Of a stretch of DNA of 64,000 bases, positions 42,530-53,790 are shown one piece after another; the stretch's first letter is position 1, and each line of letters opens with the position of its first letter. Both the position numbers and the translations under genes were made by a program. Under the pieces are notes generated by a model that saw only the letters and a list, made by a program, of their open reading frames with translations, searched no databases and was not told the origin of the DNA. The stretch spans positions 62,001-126,000 of the forward strand of contig CALVBS010000005.1 in assembly GCA_944325865.1 (NCBI GenBank), written 5' to 3'. This stretch comes from Candidatus Gastranaerophilales bacterium. GTDB taxonomy: Bacteria; Cyanobacteriota; Vampirovibrionia; Gastranaerophilales; Gastranaerophilaceae.

Positions 42530-43294
42530 ATGCGTGAATTTATTTTAACAACCAATAAAAACTCTGATAAAGCTGCATTTACCTTAGCAGAAGTACTGAT
42601 TACTCTGGGAATAATAGGGGTTGTTGCAGCAATGACACTGCCTGCTCTCATTCAGAAAAATAATAATCGGGTTGTAGAAACAAGATTGCAGAAATTCTAT
42701 TCCACTATCAATCAGGCTATTCAAAGAGCTGAAGTCGATTACGGGGATAAAAAATACTGGTATCAGGATACAAATCATATTGATACGGATAAAGACGGCA
42801 ATCCTGTCAAAGGTAGCTCCACTGTTGAAAAATGGTGGAATAAATATATGGCTCCTTATATTAAAACCGTTGATATTAAATATGATGACAGCGGGCTGCC
42901 TATTTTTATGTTTGCTGACGGCTCTGCCTTAAAGGCTATTCAACCCGGAAACATGAGAGACTGGTTATTCTACACAGGGGATCCGGAGAAATGTATTGCT
43001 AAATATGGTTCTGATACTAACAGCAGAGGAAAGTGTTCTTTTGCATTCATATTTATGCCAGGAGGTGACGGTGCAAGCAAAGATGCTAATACTAGTGAAG
43101 CATGGCGGCACCATAGAAATAAAGGATTTGAACCTTATAAATACTATTGGGATGGCACAAAAGATGGATTAATTAACGGTGGAAGTTATCCCGGGACAGG
43201 GTGTAATGATTCTAAAACTGCTTACTGCACGGCTTTAATCCAGTACAACGGATGGAAAATTCCTGATTATTACCCATTTAAGGTTAGTTATTAG
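42530..43294 (+). CDS. Pseudopilin-like protein with N-methylation motif (cassette 3)
   Basis: A 254-residue protein with a longer basic leader (MREFILTTNKNSDKA) before AFTLAEVLITLGIIG. The globular part has DWLFYTGDP and ends CTALIQYNGWKIPDYYPF, close to the pseudopilin at 9712. Its early mature part (RLQKFYSTINQAIQRAEVDYGDKKYWYQ) also aligns with that protein (RLAKFYSTINQAIARAEVDYGDRRYWFE), so the two are recent paralogs. AGGAG precedes the ATG. It is the only rightward pseudopilin in the window and is divergent from its XRE gene. Confidence 0.88.
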   Translation: MREFILTTNKNSDKAAFTLAEVLITLGIIGVVAAMTLPALIQKNNNRVVETRLQKFYSTINQAIQRAEVDYGDKKYWYQDTNHIDTDKDGNPVKGSSTVEKWWNKYMAPYIKTVDIKYDDSGLPIFMFADGSALKAIQPGNMRDWLFYTGDPEKCIAKYGSDTNSRGKCSFAFIFMPGGDGASKDANTSEAWRHHRNKGFEPYKYYWDGTKDGLINGGSYPGTGCNDSKTAYCTALIQYNGWKIPDYYPFKVSY

Positions 43295-43295
43295 T

Positions 43296-44237
43296 TTACA
43301 AGACTGCTTTTTCGTCAAGTTTAAAACAATCAATAACTGCAAAAATTGCTGCAAGTTCCTGAAAAAATTTCAAATATCTTTTCGGATTTTTCAACGTACA
43401 AAAAATATTTGCCAACTCAAAACGATTCTTGAATGTCGGAATTGCAAACAACAAATAATTGTCAAAAAATGAACATCTTGTAGTTGGAGCTTTCATTATT
43501 TTTCTGAGTTGTTTAAACCTCTCCATAAAAGCAGGTGTAATCAAATACCGTCCCTCTATATCATCTTTTGAAAATGCTTTGTACCGTTTTGCAAATTCAA
43601 CATCTTCCAGTTTTATTTCTTTTAAACCAGCTTCTTCGGGATTTAACGGGTACATTAAAAATTTATTAAAACTTGATTTATCCGCAATTATTGTTCTGGC
43701 ACCTATTGGTTTATTAAATTTGAAAAGAATAAGAACATAACTAAATGTGTACGAGTGTTTTCCGTGCCCACCTATAAAATTTGATTCCGCAACAGTATAG
43801 AAAACCTTCTTATACCAGCCTTCAAAACAATCGTCATCTAATCTTGAGTTAAAGGGATTGATAATTAAACTTTTACGGAGAAATTCATCAGAAATATTTG
43901 AAAAATTTGAATAAGTAATATTCCCGAAACTGTCTATAACCGATTGTACTGTAAATCGTTTAAATTTTTGAGAAAATTCCCGCATATAACTGAACGGCAA
44001 AACTACGGCAAAAGAAAAAGTTATCATCGCAAGACAAAGCATAAGAAAAGCGACGCCAAAATATTCCGTTGTTTTACAACAACCTGCCGTAGCCAGCAAG
44101 GTCGTTAAAATTAAAAATAATTCAGAGGTAAACATTCGCCTTAAATATTGTATCCGGCTCTTTTCAACAGGTATAATTACAGGAACTATCTGCTTTTCAT
44201 AGATTTCATTAAACACCGACATTACATCTTCGGACAT
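43296..44237 (-). CDS. DUF3137 family membrane protein
   Basis: The 313-residue protein matches the DUF3137 pattern: two adjacent membrane helices near 38-80 (ELFLILTTLLATAGCCKTTEYFG and LAMITFSFAVVLPF), then a soluble domain containing EGWYKKVFYTVAESNFIGGHG and YSYVLILFKFNKPIGARTIIADKS, and YLITPAFMERFKQLRKIM near 230-247, which is typical of the family. The function is unknown in any bacterium. AAAGG precedes the start. The gene converges with the pseudopilin of cassette 3 (stop codons one base apart). Confidence 0.8.
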   Translation of the reverse strand: MSEDVMSVFNEIYEKQIVPVIIPVEKSRIQYLRRMFTSELFLILTTLLATAGCCKTTEYFGVAFLMLCLAMITFSFAVVLPFSYMREFSQKFKRFTVQSVIDSFGNITYSNFSNISDEFLRKSLIINPFNSRLDDDCFEGWYKKVFYTVAESNFIGGHGKHSYTFSYVLILFKFNKPIGARTIIADKSSFNKFLMYPLNPEEAGLKEIKLEDVEFAKRYKAFSKDDIEGRYLITPAFMERFKQLRKIMKAPTTRCSFFDNYLLFAIPTFKNRFELANIFCTLKNPKRYLKFFQELAAIFAVIDCFKLDEKAVL

Positions 44238-44311
44238 ATAGAACCTTTCACGCTAAAATTTCTTTACTAACATACCATCTTTAAGAAGTTTACAAATCAT
44301 ATTGACATACT

Positions 44312-44341
44312 AAAACTCCCTCAATTACTTGAGGGAGTTTT
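44312..44341 (-). terminator. Terminator of the rpoBC1C2 operon
   Basis: A 13-bp stem AAAACTCCCTCAA (44312-44324) with TTGAGGGAGTTTT (44329-44341) and a four-base loop ends in a T run on the minus strand, 19 bases past the rpoC2 stop. Confidence 0.9.
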
Positions 44342-44359
44342 ATATTATTTGAATATCAA

Positions 44360-47300
44360 TTATTCAATTTTATCATCGTCACCGAGTGACAAATCAGGAG
44401 CTCCGAACATACCTTCGATTTCTTCCAAAATTGCGGAAGGTTTTCTTGCCTGATTTCTTTGAGCAACAGCACGTTTTCTTTCTTCACGTTCTTTTTCTTC
44501 ATTAGCGTTAGAAAGGTGATGGAAACCTGTACCAGCAGGAATCAATCTACCGATAATAACGTTTTCTTTCAAACCGCGAAGCATATCTTTTTTACCGTCA
44601 ACGGCTGCTTCTGTAAGGATTCTTGTTGTTTCCTGGAATGATGCTGCTGAGATAAAGCTTTCAGTATTTAAAGAAGCTTTTGTAATACCTAAGAGCATAT
44701 ATTCACAGGTTGCCGGATTTTTGCCTTCCTCTTCAACTTTTTTATTTTCATTTTCAAAATGTTGAATTTCAACAAGTTCTCCAGGAAGTAATGTAGTATC
44801 ACCGGCATCAAGAACTTTAACCTTTTTGGTCATCTGACGAACTATAATTTCAACGTGTTTATCAGCAATTTCTACACCCTGTGAACGATATACACGCTGA
44901 ACTTCATCAACCAGATACTGCTGTGCAGCTTCAGGACCGCAAAGTCTGATAACATCATGCGGATTTAAAGGACCGCTTGTTAAAGGCTGACCTTTTTTAA
45001 TTTTCTGTTTATCCTGAACAATAATGTTAGCATCGATTGCGTATTTAATTTCAGTTCTGCCATTGTCATTAACAAGATAAAGTCTCGGAAGATCTTCATC
45101 AGTAACGATTTCAGCAACACCGTCTTCTTCAGCAAGAATTGCACAATCTTTAGGTTTGCGGCCTTCAAGCAGTTCTTCAACTCTCGGCAAACCTTGAACA
45201 ATATCACCTGTTTTCTGTCTTTCAAATACCAGAGTAGCTAGCATATCGCCGCGGAGTACCAGAGCACCTGCTTCAACCTGTAACATTGTACCAGGGCTAA
45301 TTAAGTAAGGACGGCCTGTTCTTATAGTAACCTCGCCCTTATTTACTGAAATAACCTGACCGGAAACTGTTGCTTTATCTCCGCTTTCTGAAATTACTCC
45401 GTCAAGTCTTACAAAATCGCCTTTTTTAACAACAGGTTTTGAAGCAATTTTGATGACTTCTTCATAATTTTCACTTGTCAATAACAATCTTCTTGCATCT
45501 GCGTCTTCATTTTTAATTGATGCAACACCGTCGTTCACTGCAAGTACCTGAGTTTTAGCAACAGGAGTTTTTGGATCGATTGTTTGGCCGTCTTTTACAA
45601 GAAGTTCTGTTTGCAGTGCAGTTGTGGATTTTGCATTGCCTTCCTGTTCACGACGTACAATAAGGTTTTCAAGAACAACAATTCTCAAATTGCCTTTTTC
45701 ATCAAGTTCAACCATACCTTTGAGGTGTGAGAGGTAACCCTGCATCTGAAGAACAAGACTTGTTCTCGTAATTGTAGAACCGTCAAGGTTTCTTACTCTT
45801 GCACCATCCTTATACTGCAACTGAGTTACAGGAACAATATCAATCAGGTCATCAGTTGTATTAAATTTGATTGATACGTTTTTCTGTTCAACATTAAGAA
45901 CCTGAACAGGTCTTACAAGAATTTGTATAGGTTGGTTTGAAATACTGTCTTCATCAAGTGAAAGGTTTGTATCAAGTTCTTCATCCAAATCGTCAATATC
46001 CAAATCATCAATATTTGAATCCATGATTGTAATAATTGATGTTTCTTTAGCCTTGATACCATCAGCAATTACTGTACCTTTCTTAACGACTTCGCCTTCA
46101 TCAACTTTTAATTCGCCAACGTTAGCAAGTGTATGCAATTCACCAGGTCTGATTGTAATTTCATGAATTATGTCATTGTATTCTCTAAATTCGACAATAC
46201 CGTCAATATGGCAGTAAACATCTTTAACAATTTCAGTACCTGCAGTTACGTAAGTACCGTTTTCAACCATTTTTAACGAGCTGTCTTTAGAAATTTGATG
46301 AATTTCTTCAGGAATAAATACAACTGCACCAGGTTTGGTAATAATCTGATTTTCGTCAACTTCAACATCGACGTATCTTATTTCTCCAGAAGAAGTTACG
46401 GCACACTCATCATCGATAAGTTCGGCAATAATCATACCGTTTTCTACAGGAGTATCAACAGGAGCTTTTACAATGTATTTTTCTCCTGTTTTATTAACAG
46501 TCCATAACTGTTCTTTTTTAGTCTGTTCAAATGAAGCATTTTCAGGCATTAAGGAAGCGATTACGATAGTAATTTCTTTACCCTGAACGATTTTCTTAAT
46601 CTTTTTGCCTTCAAATTGAACATCTTCAATAACCAGATCTTCACCAAAGCGAACTTCACCGCCATGTTCAGAAATAGTTAAAGTTTCAGCCAGCTTTTCA
46701 CCGGCTTTTACCTTCTGGTCATTCTTTACAAGAACTTTAGAACCGCCAGGGAGGTTATAAACATCACCGCCAAGAACCCAGATAACACCCTGCTTGTTGG
46801 TTGTTCTGGAAATATTACCCTGTCTGTCTTTCTTTTCGTCAACTGTAAAGTCTTCGTATAATACTTCACCAGGCAGATCTGATGTAATATCTTTTGTAGC
46901 CTTTTCCGTCAAACGGGAACCATCACCCTGAGATACCGGTTCATAAGTTGCAAGTTTAAAGCCCTTTTCAACTTTCATACCGTTTTCAAAGAATACTGTA
47001 GAACCTGCCGGGATATGATATTTTTCAGTCTTCTTATCCCCTTTAACTTCAATATCAGCTTCGTAGTTAGCAACTCTAACAACATCACCGTGACGGGTTC
47101 TCAACTCTCTTGTCTTAACGTTAGAAACCACCTCACCGGCTATAGCTGTTTCAACGGATTTCATAGCACCGGAACCTTTAAATACACCACCGGTGTGGAA
47201 TGTTCTCATTGTAAGCTGTGTACCAGGTTCACCGATTGACTGAGCTGCAATAATACCGATAGCTTCACCAATATCTACAAGCTTTTGTGTTGTCATAGCC

Positions 47301-48220
47301 CAGCCGTAGCATTTTTGGCAGATACCATATTCTAAACCGCATGTTAAACCTGAACGAACTTTTAATTCTGTAAGATTCAGGTGAGAGATTTTTCTGATAT
47401 CTTTACGGTCCATAGTTGTTCCGGCTTTAACAAGAACTGTACCGTCTTTATCAAGAATATCTTCCGCAACAGTACGTCCGAGTAATCTGTCGATTAAAGG
47501 AACAATAATTGTATCACCGTCCATAATCGGTTTCATGTTAATTGATTTTGTAGTGTGGCAGTCATCAGCACGAATAATAACATCCTGAGCAACGTCAACA
47601 AGACGTCTTGTCAAATAACCGGAGTCAGCTGTTTTCAACGCAGTATCTACAAGACCTTTTCTTGCTCCGTATGATGAAATGATGTATTCAGTTACAGACA
47701 AACCTTCTTTAAAGTTGGATTTGATAGGCAAGTCGATAATCTGTCCCTGAGCATCAGCCATCAAACCACGCATACCTACCAGCTGTGATACCTGTGATAA
47801 GTTACCTCTCGCACCGGAGAATGCCATCATATAAACCGGATTCAATCTGTCAAAATTGTCAACTACGCTTGATGTTAATTTTGCGGTTGTTTCCGACCAA
47901 GTATCAATAACTTTTGTATATCTTTCTACTTCTGTAATTTCACCTTTTAGGTATCTGTTGGTTGATTTTTCGATTTCTTTTTCAGCTTCCTGAAGTAATT
48001 GTTTTTTTACGGCAGGAACCTGCAAGTCTGCAATAGAAATTGTAACGCCAGATCTGGTTGCATATTTGTAACCGAGGTTTTTCAAGCTGTTCGCAACTTC
48101 TGCAGTTGTTGCTCCGCCAAATTCCAAATACATCTGGGATAAAAATGACTTCAAAGCACCTTTATCCATCTGCTTGTTGATGAAATCAAGTGTTTTATGT
48201 TTTGAATAAGTTGTTTCCAT
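44360..48220 (-). CDS. rpoC2: RNA polymerase beta-prime subunit, C-terminal part (RpoC2)
   Basis: A 1286-residue protein forming the C-terminal half of the bacterial beta-prime subunit, split as in Cyanobacteria. The zinc site lies near 221, 294, 301 and 304 (GLTCGLEYGICQKCYGWA). The bridge-helix/trigger-loop region starts GEPGTQLTMRTFHTGG near 330-345. A large insertion of about 660 residues follows, rich in short beta strands (SI3-like barrel hybrid motifs), until QGLPRVEELLEGRKP at 1009. The C-terminus includes ASFQETTRILTEAAVDG. Start is set at the ATG at 48220 because GAGGA is upstream; the ATG at 48250 has none. It is the last gene of the operon. Confidence 0.95.
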   Translation of the reverse strand: METTYSKHKTLDFINKQMDKGALKSFLSQMYLEFGGATTAEVANSLKNLGYKYATRSGVTISIADLQVPAVKKQLLQEAEKEIEKSTNRYLKGEITEVERYTKVIDTWSETTAKLTSSVVDNFDRLNPVYMMAFSGARGNLSQVSQLVGMRGLMADAQGQIIDLPIKSNFKEGLSVTEYIISSYGARKGLVDTALKTADSGYLTRRLVDVAQDVIIRADDCHTTKSINMKPIMDGDTIIVPLIDRLLGRTVAEDILDKDGTVLVKAGTTMDRKDIRKISHLNLTELKVRSGLTCGLEYGICQKCYGWAMTTQKLVDIGEAIGIIAAQSIGEPGTQLTMRTFHTGGVFKGSGAMKSVETAIAGEVVSNVKTRELRTRHGDVVRVANYEADIEVKGDKKTEKYHIPAGSTVFFENGMKVEKGFKLATYEPVSQGDGSRLTEKATKDITSDLPGEVLYEDFTVDEKKDRQGNISRTTNKQGVIWVLGGDVYNLPGGSKVLVKNDQKVKAGEKLAETLTISEHGGEVRFGEDLVIEDVQFEGKKIKKIVQGKEITIVIASLMPENASFEQTKKEQLWTVNKTGEKYIVKAPVDTPVENGMIIAELIDDECAVTSSGEIRYVDVEVDENQIITKPGAVVFIPEEIHQISKDSSLKMVENGTYVTAGTEIVKDVYCHIDGIVEFREYNDIIHEITIRPGELHTLANVGELKVDEGEVVKKGTVIADGIKAKETSIITIMDSNIDDLDIDDLDEELDTNLSLDEDSISNQPIQILVRPVQVLNVEQKNVSIKFNTTDDLIDIVPVTQLQYKDGARVRNLDGSTITRTSLVLQMQGYLSHLKGMVELDEKGNLRIVVLENLIVRREQEGNAKSTTALQTELLVKDGQTIDPKTPVAKTQVLAVNDGVASIKNEDADARRLLLTSENYEEVIKIASKPVVKKGDFVRLDGVISESGDKATVSGQVISVNKGEVTIRTGRPYLISPGTMLQVEAGALVLRGDMLATLVFERQKTGDIVQGLPRVEELLEGRKPKDCAILAEEDGVAEIVTDEDLPRLYLVNDNGRTEIKYAIDANIIVQDKQKIKKGQPLTSGPLNPHDVIRLCGPEAAQQYLVDEVQRVYRSQGVEIADKHVEIIVRQMTKKVKVLDAGDTTLLPGELVEIQHFENENKKVEEEGKNPATCEYMLLGITKASLNTESFISAASFQETTRILTEAAVDGKKDMLRGLKENVIIGRLIPAGTGFHHLSNANEEKEREERKRAVAQRNQARKPSAILEEIEGMFGAPDLSLGDDDKIE

Positions 48221-48269
48221 TCTATTTTCCTCAAATTTAATTAAGTTCATTTTTTATTTAACCGAAAGA

Positions 48270-49979
48270 TTAAGCAATAGCTTTTCTTACGGTTTCGTTG
48301 AAGATAATTCTTCCGACGGTTGTTTCAATTCTCTTACCGTGTTCATCCCTTACGATAATTTTATCGTGAAGTTCAATTACACCGACTTCAAGAGCGGAAA
48401 TTGCATCTTCAAAGCTGTAGAAGTATCCTTTCGGCTCAGATTCAGGATTTTTCAAGATAGTCAGATAATACATACCCAATACCATATCCTGAGAAGGAGT
48501 GATAATAGGTTTACCTGTAGCCGGAGCAAGGATGTTGTTTGTAGCAAGCATCAACATGCGGGCTTCTGTCTGAGCTTCAATAGACAACGGTACGTGGACA
48601 GCCATCTGGTCACCGTCAAAGTCAGCGTTGAATGCTGTACAAACAAGCGGGTGAAGCTGGATTGCACGACCTTCTACCAATTTCGGTTCAAATGCCTGAA
48701 TACCCAATCTGTGCAATGTCGGTGCACGGTTAAGCAATACCGGATGTCCGTCAATTACTTCTTCCAATATATCCCAAACGATTGGTTCGGAACGTTCAAT
48801 TTTCTTTTTAGCAGATTTAATATTTTGAACGTAACCTCTTTCAATCAATTTATTAACAACAAACGGTTTAAATAATTCGATTGCCATTTCTTTCGGCAGA
48901 CCGCATTGATTCAAACTCAACTGCGGACCTACAACGATAACAGAACGGCCGGAATAATCAACACGTTTACCGAGCAAGTTCTGACGGAAACGACCCTGTT
49001 TACCTTCAATAATATTAGACAAAGATTTTAATGCTCTGTTATTTGGACCGACAACTGTTCTTCCGCGTCTGCCGTTATCAATAAGAGCATCAACTGCTTC
49101 CTGAAGCATACGTTTTTCGTTTCTTACGATAATTTCAGGAGCACCCATTTCCAACAATCTTTGCAAACGGTTGTTTCTGTTAATAACACGTCTGTATAAA
49201 TCATTTAAGTCAGATGTAGCAAAACGTCCGCCGTCTAATTGAACCATAGGTCTCAAATCAGGAGGAGTTACAGGCAGTACATCCATAATCATCCAGGTAG
49301 GATCTGTTTCAGAAGAAATTAAAGAATCAAATAATCTTAAACGTTTGATAAGTTTACTTTTTCTTTGAACAGAAGTAACATTTCCTGCTAATTCAGCTCT
49401 CATTTCTTCAGCCTGAGCTTTTACATCGATTTCACTTAATAATTCTTTTATAGCTTCGGCACCGATACCTACTTTCAAAGTAGAATCTTCGTGTTCTGCC
49501 ATATAATCTTCATATTCTTCTTCGCCTAAAAGCTGGAATTTTTTGAAATCACTGTCTCCGCCATCCAATACAACATAATTATTGAAGTAGATAACTTGCT
49601 CCAAATCTTTCAAAGTCATATCCAGCAGCAAACCGAGGTATGAAGGAATACCTTTCAAAAACCAGATGTGAGATACAGGAGCAGCAAGTTTTATATGTCC
49701 CATTCTCTGACGTCTTACTTTTGAGTCAGTAACCTCAACACCGCAGCGTTCGCATATAATACCTTTGTGGCGAACTCTTTTATATTTACCGCAATAACAT
49801 TCCCAATCCTTTGACGGTCCAAAAATTCTTTCACAGAACAAGCCGTCGCGTTCAGGTTTTAATGTACGGTAGTTAATAGTTTCCGGTTTAGTAACTTCAC
49901 CGTAGGACCATTTCAGAATCCTTTCCGGTGACGCTATACTAATTCGTATATAGTCAAAATAATCTATGCTTGTTGACAT
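48270..49979 (-). CDS. rpoC1: RNA polymerase beta-prime subunit, N-terminal part (RpoC1)
   Basis: The 569-residue N-terminal half of beta-prime (gamma in Cyanobacteria). A zinc-binding site is at Cys61, Cys63, Cys76 and Cys79, and the catalytic Mg motif [15 protein letters not shown] is near 450. [29 protein letters not shown] marks the rudder/lid region. It ends at 48270 just before rpoC2 with a short gap, showing the split falls after the active-site domain. AGGAG lies 11 bases before the ATG. A 91-bp spacer with a large hairpin separates it from rpoB. Confidence 0.97.
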   Translation of the reverse strand: MSTSIDYFDYIRISIASPERILKWSYGEVTKPETINYRTLKPERDGLFCERIFGPSKDWECYCGKYKRVRHKGIICERCGVEVTDSKVRRQRMGHIKLAAPVSHIWFLKGIPSYLGLLLDMTLKDLEQVIYFNNYVVLDGGDSDFKKFQLLGEEEYEDYMAEHEDSTLKVGIGAEAIKELLSEIDVKAQAEEMRAELAGNVTSVQRKSKLIKRLRLFDSLISSETDPTWMIMDVLPVTPPDLRPMVQLDGGRFATSDLNDLYRRVINRNNRLQRLLEMGAPEIIVRNEKRMLQEAVDALIDNGRRGRTVVGPNNRALKSLSNIIEGKQGRFRQNLLGKRVDYSGRSVIVVGPQLSLNQCGLPKEMAIELFKPFVVNKLIERGYVQNIKSAKKKIERSEPIVWDILEEVIDGHPVLLNRAPTLHRLGIQAFEPKLVEGRAIQLHPLVCTAFNADFDGDQMAVHVPLSIEAQTEARMLMLATNNILAPATGKPIITPSQDMVLGMYYLTILKNPESEPKGYFYSFEDAISALEVGVIELHDKIIVRDEHGKRIETTVGRIIFNETVRKAIA

Positions 49980-50018
49980 TGTTTATTAATCTCCTTTTTT
50001 TGTTGAGTGAAGGGTGTT

Positions 50019-50061
50019 AAGTGAAGAGTGAGGGTAAATTGTCACCCGTCACACTTCACTT
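50019..50061 (-). promoter_or_regulatory. Hairpin in the rpoB-rpoC1 intercistronic region
   Basis: AAGTGAAG (50019-50026) pairs with CTTCACTT (50054-50061), extended by GTG/CAC and GGGT/ACCC, with one mismatch and a small internal loop. No T run follows on the minus strand, so it is a candidate processing or stability element and not a terminator. Related GTGAAG repeats lie next to it. Confidence 0.5.
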
Positions 50062-50070
50062 TTCACTTTT

Positions 50071-53000
50071 TTATAAGTCTCCGAATGAAGCCGGTGTTTC
50101 AAAGAAATTGATGTTCAACAATTCCGAATCAATATCGGAAAGTGTTCTTTTCGGAGCTGATTTTCTCAAATCATCCATATCAGTCATCAAATCAACTTCA
50201 ACACCGTCCTTTTTCGCTACCGTAATATCAAGACCTATAGACTGTAATTCTCTTACAAGTACTTTGAAGGATTCAGGAATACCCGGTCTTGGAATATTAT
50301 CACCTTTAACGATTGCTTCATAAGCTCTGTTACGACCGTTTACATCATCAGATTTAATCGTTAACATTTCCTGCAATGTATAAGCCGCACCATAAGCTTC
50401 CAAAGCCCAAACTTCCATTTCACCGAATCTCTGTCCGCCGAACTGAGCTTTACCGCCTAAAGGCTGTTGTGTAACTAATGAATAAGGTCCTGTACTTCTT
50501 GCGTGAATTTTATCATCAACAAGGTGAACAAGTTTCAGGATATAAGAAAGACCTACAGCTACAGGTTCATCAAACTGCTCGCCTGTTCTTCCGTCAATCA
50601 ACCTTACCTTACCGTCTTCGTTAACCCAATCGCATCCTGATTCTTTAATACCTTTCAAAAGCTCTGCTTTAGTTGCTTTTTCTGAAGTATTTTCACCGTA
50701 TCTTTCATCGAAAGACGGAGCTTCATAATAATTTCCGGTGAGGTAGGAAGCCAAACCGAGAAGAAGTTCATAAGTCTGTCCTACGTTCATACGGGAAGGA
50801 ACACCAAGCGGGTTCAATACGATATCAACAGGAGTTCCGTCAGGAAGGAACGGCATATCTTCTTTCGGAAGGATTCTTGAAACAATACCTTTATTTCCGT
50901 GACGTCCTGAAAGTTTATCACCTACAGAAACTTTACGTTTCTGAGCTATGTAAACTCTGATAACAGTATTGGCTCCAGGAGGGAGTTCATCACCTTTTTC
51001 TCTGTCGAATACCTTAACGTCAAGAACTCTTCCGCCTTCACCGTGAGGTACTCTCAATGAATTATCTTTAACATCTCTTGCTTTTTCAGCAAAGATTGCT
51101 CTTAACAATTTTTCTTCCGGCGGATGTTCCGATTCACCTTTAGGTGTAACTTTACCTACAAGAATATCATCTGCATAAACTCTTGCACCGATACGAACAA
51201 TACCGCGTTCATCAAGATGTCTCAATGCATCTTCCGAAACATTCGGAATTTCACGGGTAATTTCTTCAGGTCCGAGTTTTGTCTGACGTGCATCTATTTC
51301 TAATTTTTCAATGTGAACCGATGTAAAGATATCATCGTGAACACATCTTTCTGATAACAGGATAGCATCTTCGAAGTTATATCCTTCCCAAGGCATATAT
51401 GCTACAAGAACATTTTTACCTAACGAAAGTTCTCCGCAATTTGTTGAAGCACCGTCTGCGATAACTTCACCTTCTTTTACAGCATCACCTTCGTGAACAA
51501 TAGGACGCTGGTTAATGCATGTATCCTGGTTACTTCTTAAATATTTTACTAACTGATGAAGATGCGGCTTGCCATGTTTATCGGTAATAATAATTTCTTC
51601 ACCGGTAACACGGGTGACAGTACCGTCAACATCTGAAACAAGCACCATGCCTGAATCTTTTGCTGCCCTTGCTTCCATACCAGTTCCGACTCTTGGTCTT
51701 TCGGTAATTAAAAGCGGTACTGATTGACGCTGCATGTTTGAACCCATCAAAGCACGGTTAGCATCATCGTGTTCAATAAACGGAATCAAAGATGTCGCAA
51801 CCGAAATAATCTGAATAGGCGAAACACCGACATAGTCAACTTTGCTTGATTCACTCATTGTGAATTCCGAACGGTAACGGATAGGTACATATTCATCTTT
51901 GAATGTATTATCCGGATTAAGCTGAACGTCAGCCGGTGCACAACGGAAGTTTTCATCTTCATCCGCAGTCATATAAACTACTTCATCTGTAACTTTTCCG
52001 TCTTTAACAACAAAGAACGGAGATTCAATGAAGCCGTAATCGTTAACTTTTGCGTGAGTTGCAAGTGAACCTATCAACCCTGCGTTCGGACCTTCAGGAG
52101 TTTCAATAGGACAAATACGTCCGTAGTGAGAAGGGTGAATATCACGTACTGCGAACCCTGCTCTTTCTCTCATCAAACCGCCAGGTCCTAATGCTGAAAT
52201 ACGTCTTTTGTGAGTTAATTCAGCAAGAGGATTAATCTGATCCATGAACTGTGACAACTGTGAACTTCCGAAGAATTCTTTCAATGAAGCAACTAATGGT
52301 TTAGTGTTCAATAAGTTCAACGGAGTAAGAGTTTCAGAATCTTGAAGAGTCATTCTTTCTTTAACGATTCTTTCAATTCTTGAAAGTCCGACTCTGAACT
52401 GGTTCTGCAACAATTCACCAACTGAACGGATTCTTCTGTTTCCTAAGTGGTCGATATCATCGACGGAACCTTCATCATAAGTTAAATTGATTAAGTATTC
52501 GATTGATGCAACAATATCCTGAACAGTTAAAGTTCTCTGGTTTTTAGGAATATTCAAGTTCAATTTTTTATTTAATTTATAACGTCCTACACGACCGATA
52601 TCATACTTCTTTTCATCGAAGAAACGAGCCTCAAGAATCTGTCTTCCGCCCTGAGGTGAAGCAGGATCTCCCGGTCTCAATTTTTTATAAACTTCAATTA
52701 AAGCATCATCTGTAGTTTCAGCTGTATCTTTATCAAGAGTTTTCTTTAAGAATTCAAAGTGAGTGAATAAAGTTTCCATTTCACCAACTGTGATACCCAT
52801 AGCTTTCAATAAAGTTGTTGCCAAAATTTTTCTGTTTTTATCTATTTTTACATAGATTAAGTCATTTGAATCTGTTTCGATTTTCAACCATGCACCGCGG
52901 TTAGGAATCATTGTTGCATTATACAAGCGTTTTCCTGCAGGGGAAATTTCACGTTTAAAGTAAACGCCAGGAGAACGAACAATCTGAGAAACGATTACAC

Positions 53001-53388
53001 GTTCCGCACCGTTTACAATGAAAGTACCTTTATCGGTCATTGTAGGAATGTCTCCGATATATACTTCCTGTTCTTTAATTTCACCGCTGTCACGGTTAAC
53101 TAATCTAATCATAACGCGGAGTTGTTTTGCATAAGTTGCGTCATGAATTCTTGCTTCTTCAACGGTATATTTTGCGTTGTCAAAAGTATAGTTAGGTAAG
53201 AAGTGTAATTCCAATCTGCCTGTATAGTCTTTAATAGGGCTGAATGAAAGTAACTCTTCCTTCAAACCTTCTTTTAAAAACCATTCAAAAGATTTTTTCT
53301 GCACTTCAATAAGATCCGGTAAATCATCCAAACGAGTATGAGGAATACCCATTGGTGTTACTCTTTCTGCATATTTTGTCTTAGACAT
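50071..53388 (-). CDS. rpoB: RNA polymerase beta subunit
   Basis: The 1105-residue beta subunit is normal in length for the cyanobacterial lineage. Landmarks are [17 protein letters not shown], the rifampicin-region [46 protein letters not shown], and [16 protein letters not shown] with the basic residues near the active site. The start is placed at the ATG at 53388 with GAGG upstream; the TTG at 53391 is only one codon earlier. rplJ/rplL and rplKA are absent upstream, as in cyanobacterial rpoB-rpoC1-rpoC2 operons. A promoter with a ~200 base leader lies upstream. Confidence 0.98.
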   Translation of the reverse strand: MSKTKYAERVTPMGIPHTRLDDLPDLIEVQKKSFEWFLKEGLKEELLSFSPIKDYTGRLELHFLPNYTFDNAKYTVEEARIHDATYAKQLRVMIRLVNRDSGEIKEQEVYIGDIPTMTDKGTFIVNGAERVIVSQIVRSPGVYFKREISPAGKRLYNATMIPNRGAWLKIETDSNDLIYVKIDKNRKILATTLLKAMGITVGEMETLFTHFEFLKKTLDKDTAETTDDALIEVYKKLRPGDPASPQGGRQILEARFFDEKKYDIGRVGRYKLNKKLNLNIPKNQRTLTVQDIVASIEYLINLTYDEGSVDDIDHLGNRRIRSVGELLQNQFRVGLSRIERIVKERMTLQDSETLTPLNLLNTKPLVASLKEFFGSSQLSQFMDQINPLAELTHKRRISALGPGGLMRERAGFAVRDIHPSHYGRICPIETPEGPNAGLIGSLATHAKVNDYGFIESPFFVVKDGKVTDEVVYMTADEDENFRCAPADVQLNPDNTFKDEYVPIRYRSEFTMSESSKVDYVGVSPIQIISVATSLIPFIEHDDANRALMGSNMQRQSVPLLITERPRVGTGMEARAAKDSGMVLVSDVDGTVTRVTGEEIIITDKHGKPHLHQLVKYLRSNQDTCINQRPIVHEGDAVKEGEVIADGASTNCGELSLGKNVLVAYMPWEGYNFEDAILLSERCVHDDIFTSVHIEKLEIDARQTKLGPEEITREIPNVSEDALRHLDERGIVRIGARVYADDILVGKVTPKGESEHPPEEKLLRAIFAEKARDVKDNSLRVPHGEGGRVLDVKVFDREKGDELPPGANTVIRVYIAQKRKVSVGDKLSGRHGNKGIVSRILPKEDMPFLPDGTPVDIVLNPLGVPSRMNVGQTYELLLGLASYLTGNYYEAPSFDERYGENTSEKATKAELLKGIKESGCDWVNEDGKVRLIDGRTGEQFDEPVAVGLSYILKLVHLVDDKIHARSTGPYSLVTQQPLGGKAQFGGQRFGEMEVWALEAYGAAYTLQEMLTIKSDDVNGRNRAYEAIVKGDNIPRPGIPESFKVLVRELQSIGLDITVAKKDGVEVDLMTDMDDLRKSAPKRTLSDIDSELLNINFFETPASFGDL

Positions 53389-53593
53389 CAATTCACCTCA
53401 TTTATAAATGGTGTACGTACTAAAATTTTTTATTGTTCTAACTTAAGGCTGTTAACCTTTTATCCGCTGAAATCTCTTTTTACTTAAAAGTTTTGTGCTA
53501 CTTGCGTTTCAGACTGATAAACCTTTTTATGAAATTCGGGCTTTTTGGAATATAGGCATAGTTCACCCGACTTTAATTTTTACATGTTCTTAA

Positions 53594-53622
53594 ATCATAA
53601 ACTTAACAAAATTTGTAGTCAA
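53594..53622 (-). promoter_or_regulatory. Promoter of the rpoB operon with a long leader
   Basis: On the minus strand TTGACT (53622-53617) and TATGAT (53599-53594) are 17 bp apart. Transcription would start near 53588, giving a leader of about 200 bases before rpoB. The whole 53389-53790 interval holds no gene; apart from this promoter and the terminator at 53747 it contains only AT-rich sequence with modest stems such as TCGGG/CCCGA. Confidence 0.65.
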
Positions 53623-53746
53623 GAAAATTTCCCGTACATATATATGAAATATTAAGCTTTCTTTACAAACAAATTCTAAATACTCAAAACTATTGCAGCA
53701 CAAAGGATACACTGTCAAGTGACTAAGTTTATATTCATAATATATA

Positions 53747-53787
53747 AAAAGGTCAAAAGCTCCGATTTAAGCAGCTTTCAACCTTTT
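53747..53787 (-). terminator. Terminator of the poly-G pseudopilin gene
   Basis: AAAAGGT (53747-53753) pairs with ACCTTTT (53781-53787) and AAAGCT with AGCTTT inside it. It lies directly after the stop codon and separates the pseudopilin from the rpoB promoter. Confidence 0.75.
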
Positions 53788-53790
53788 ATA

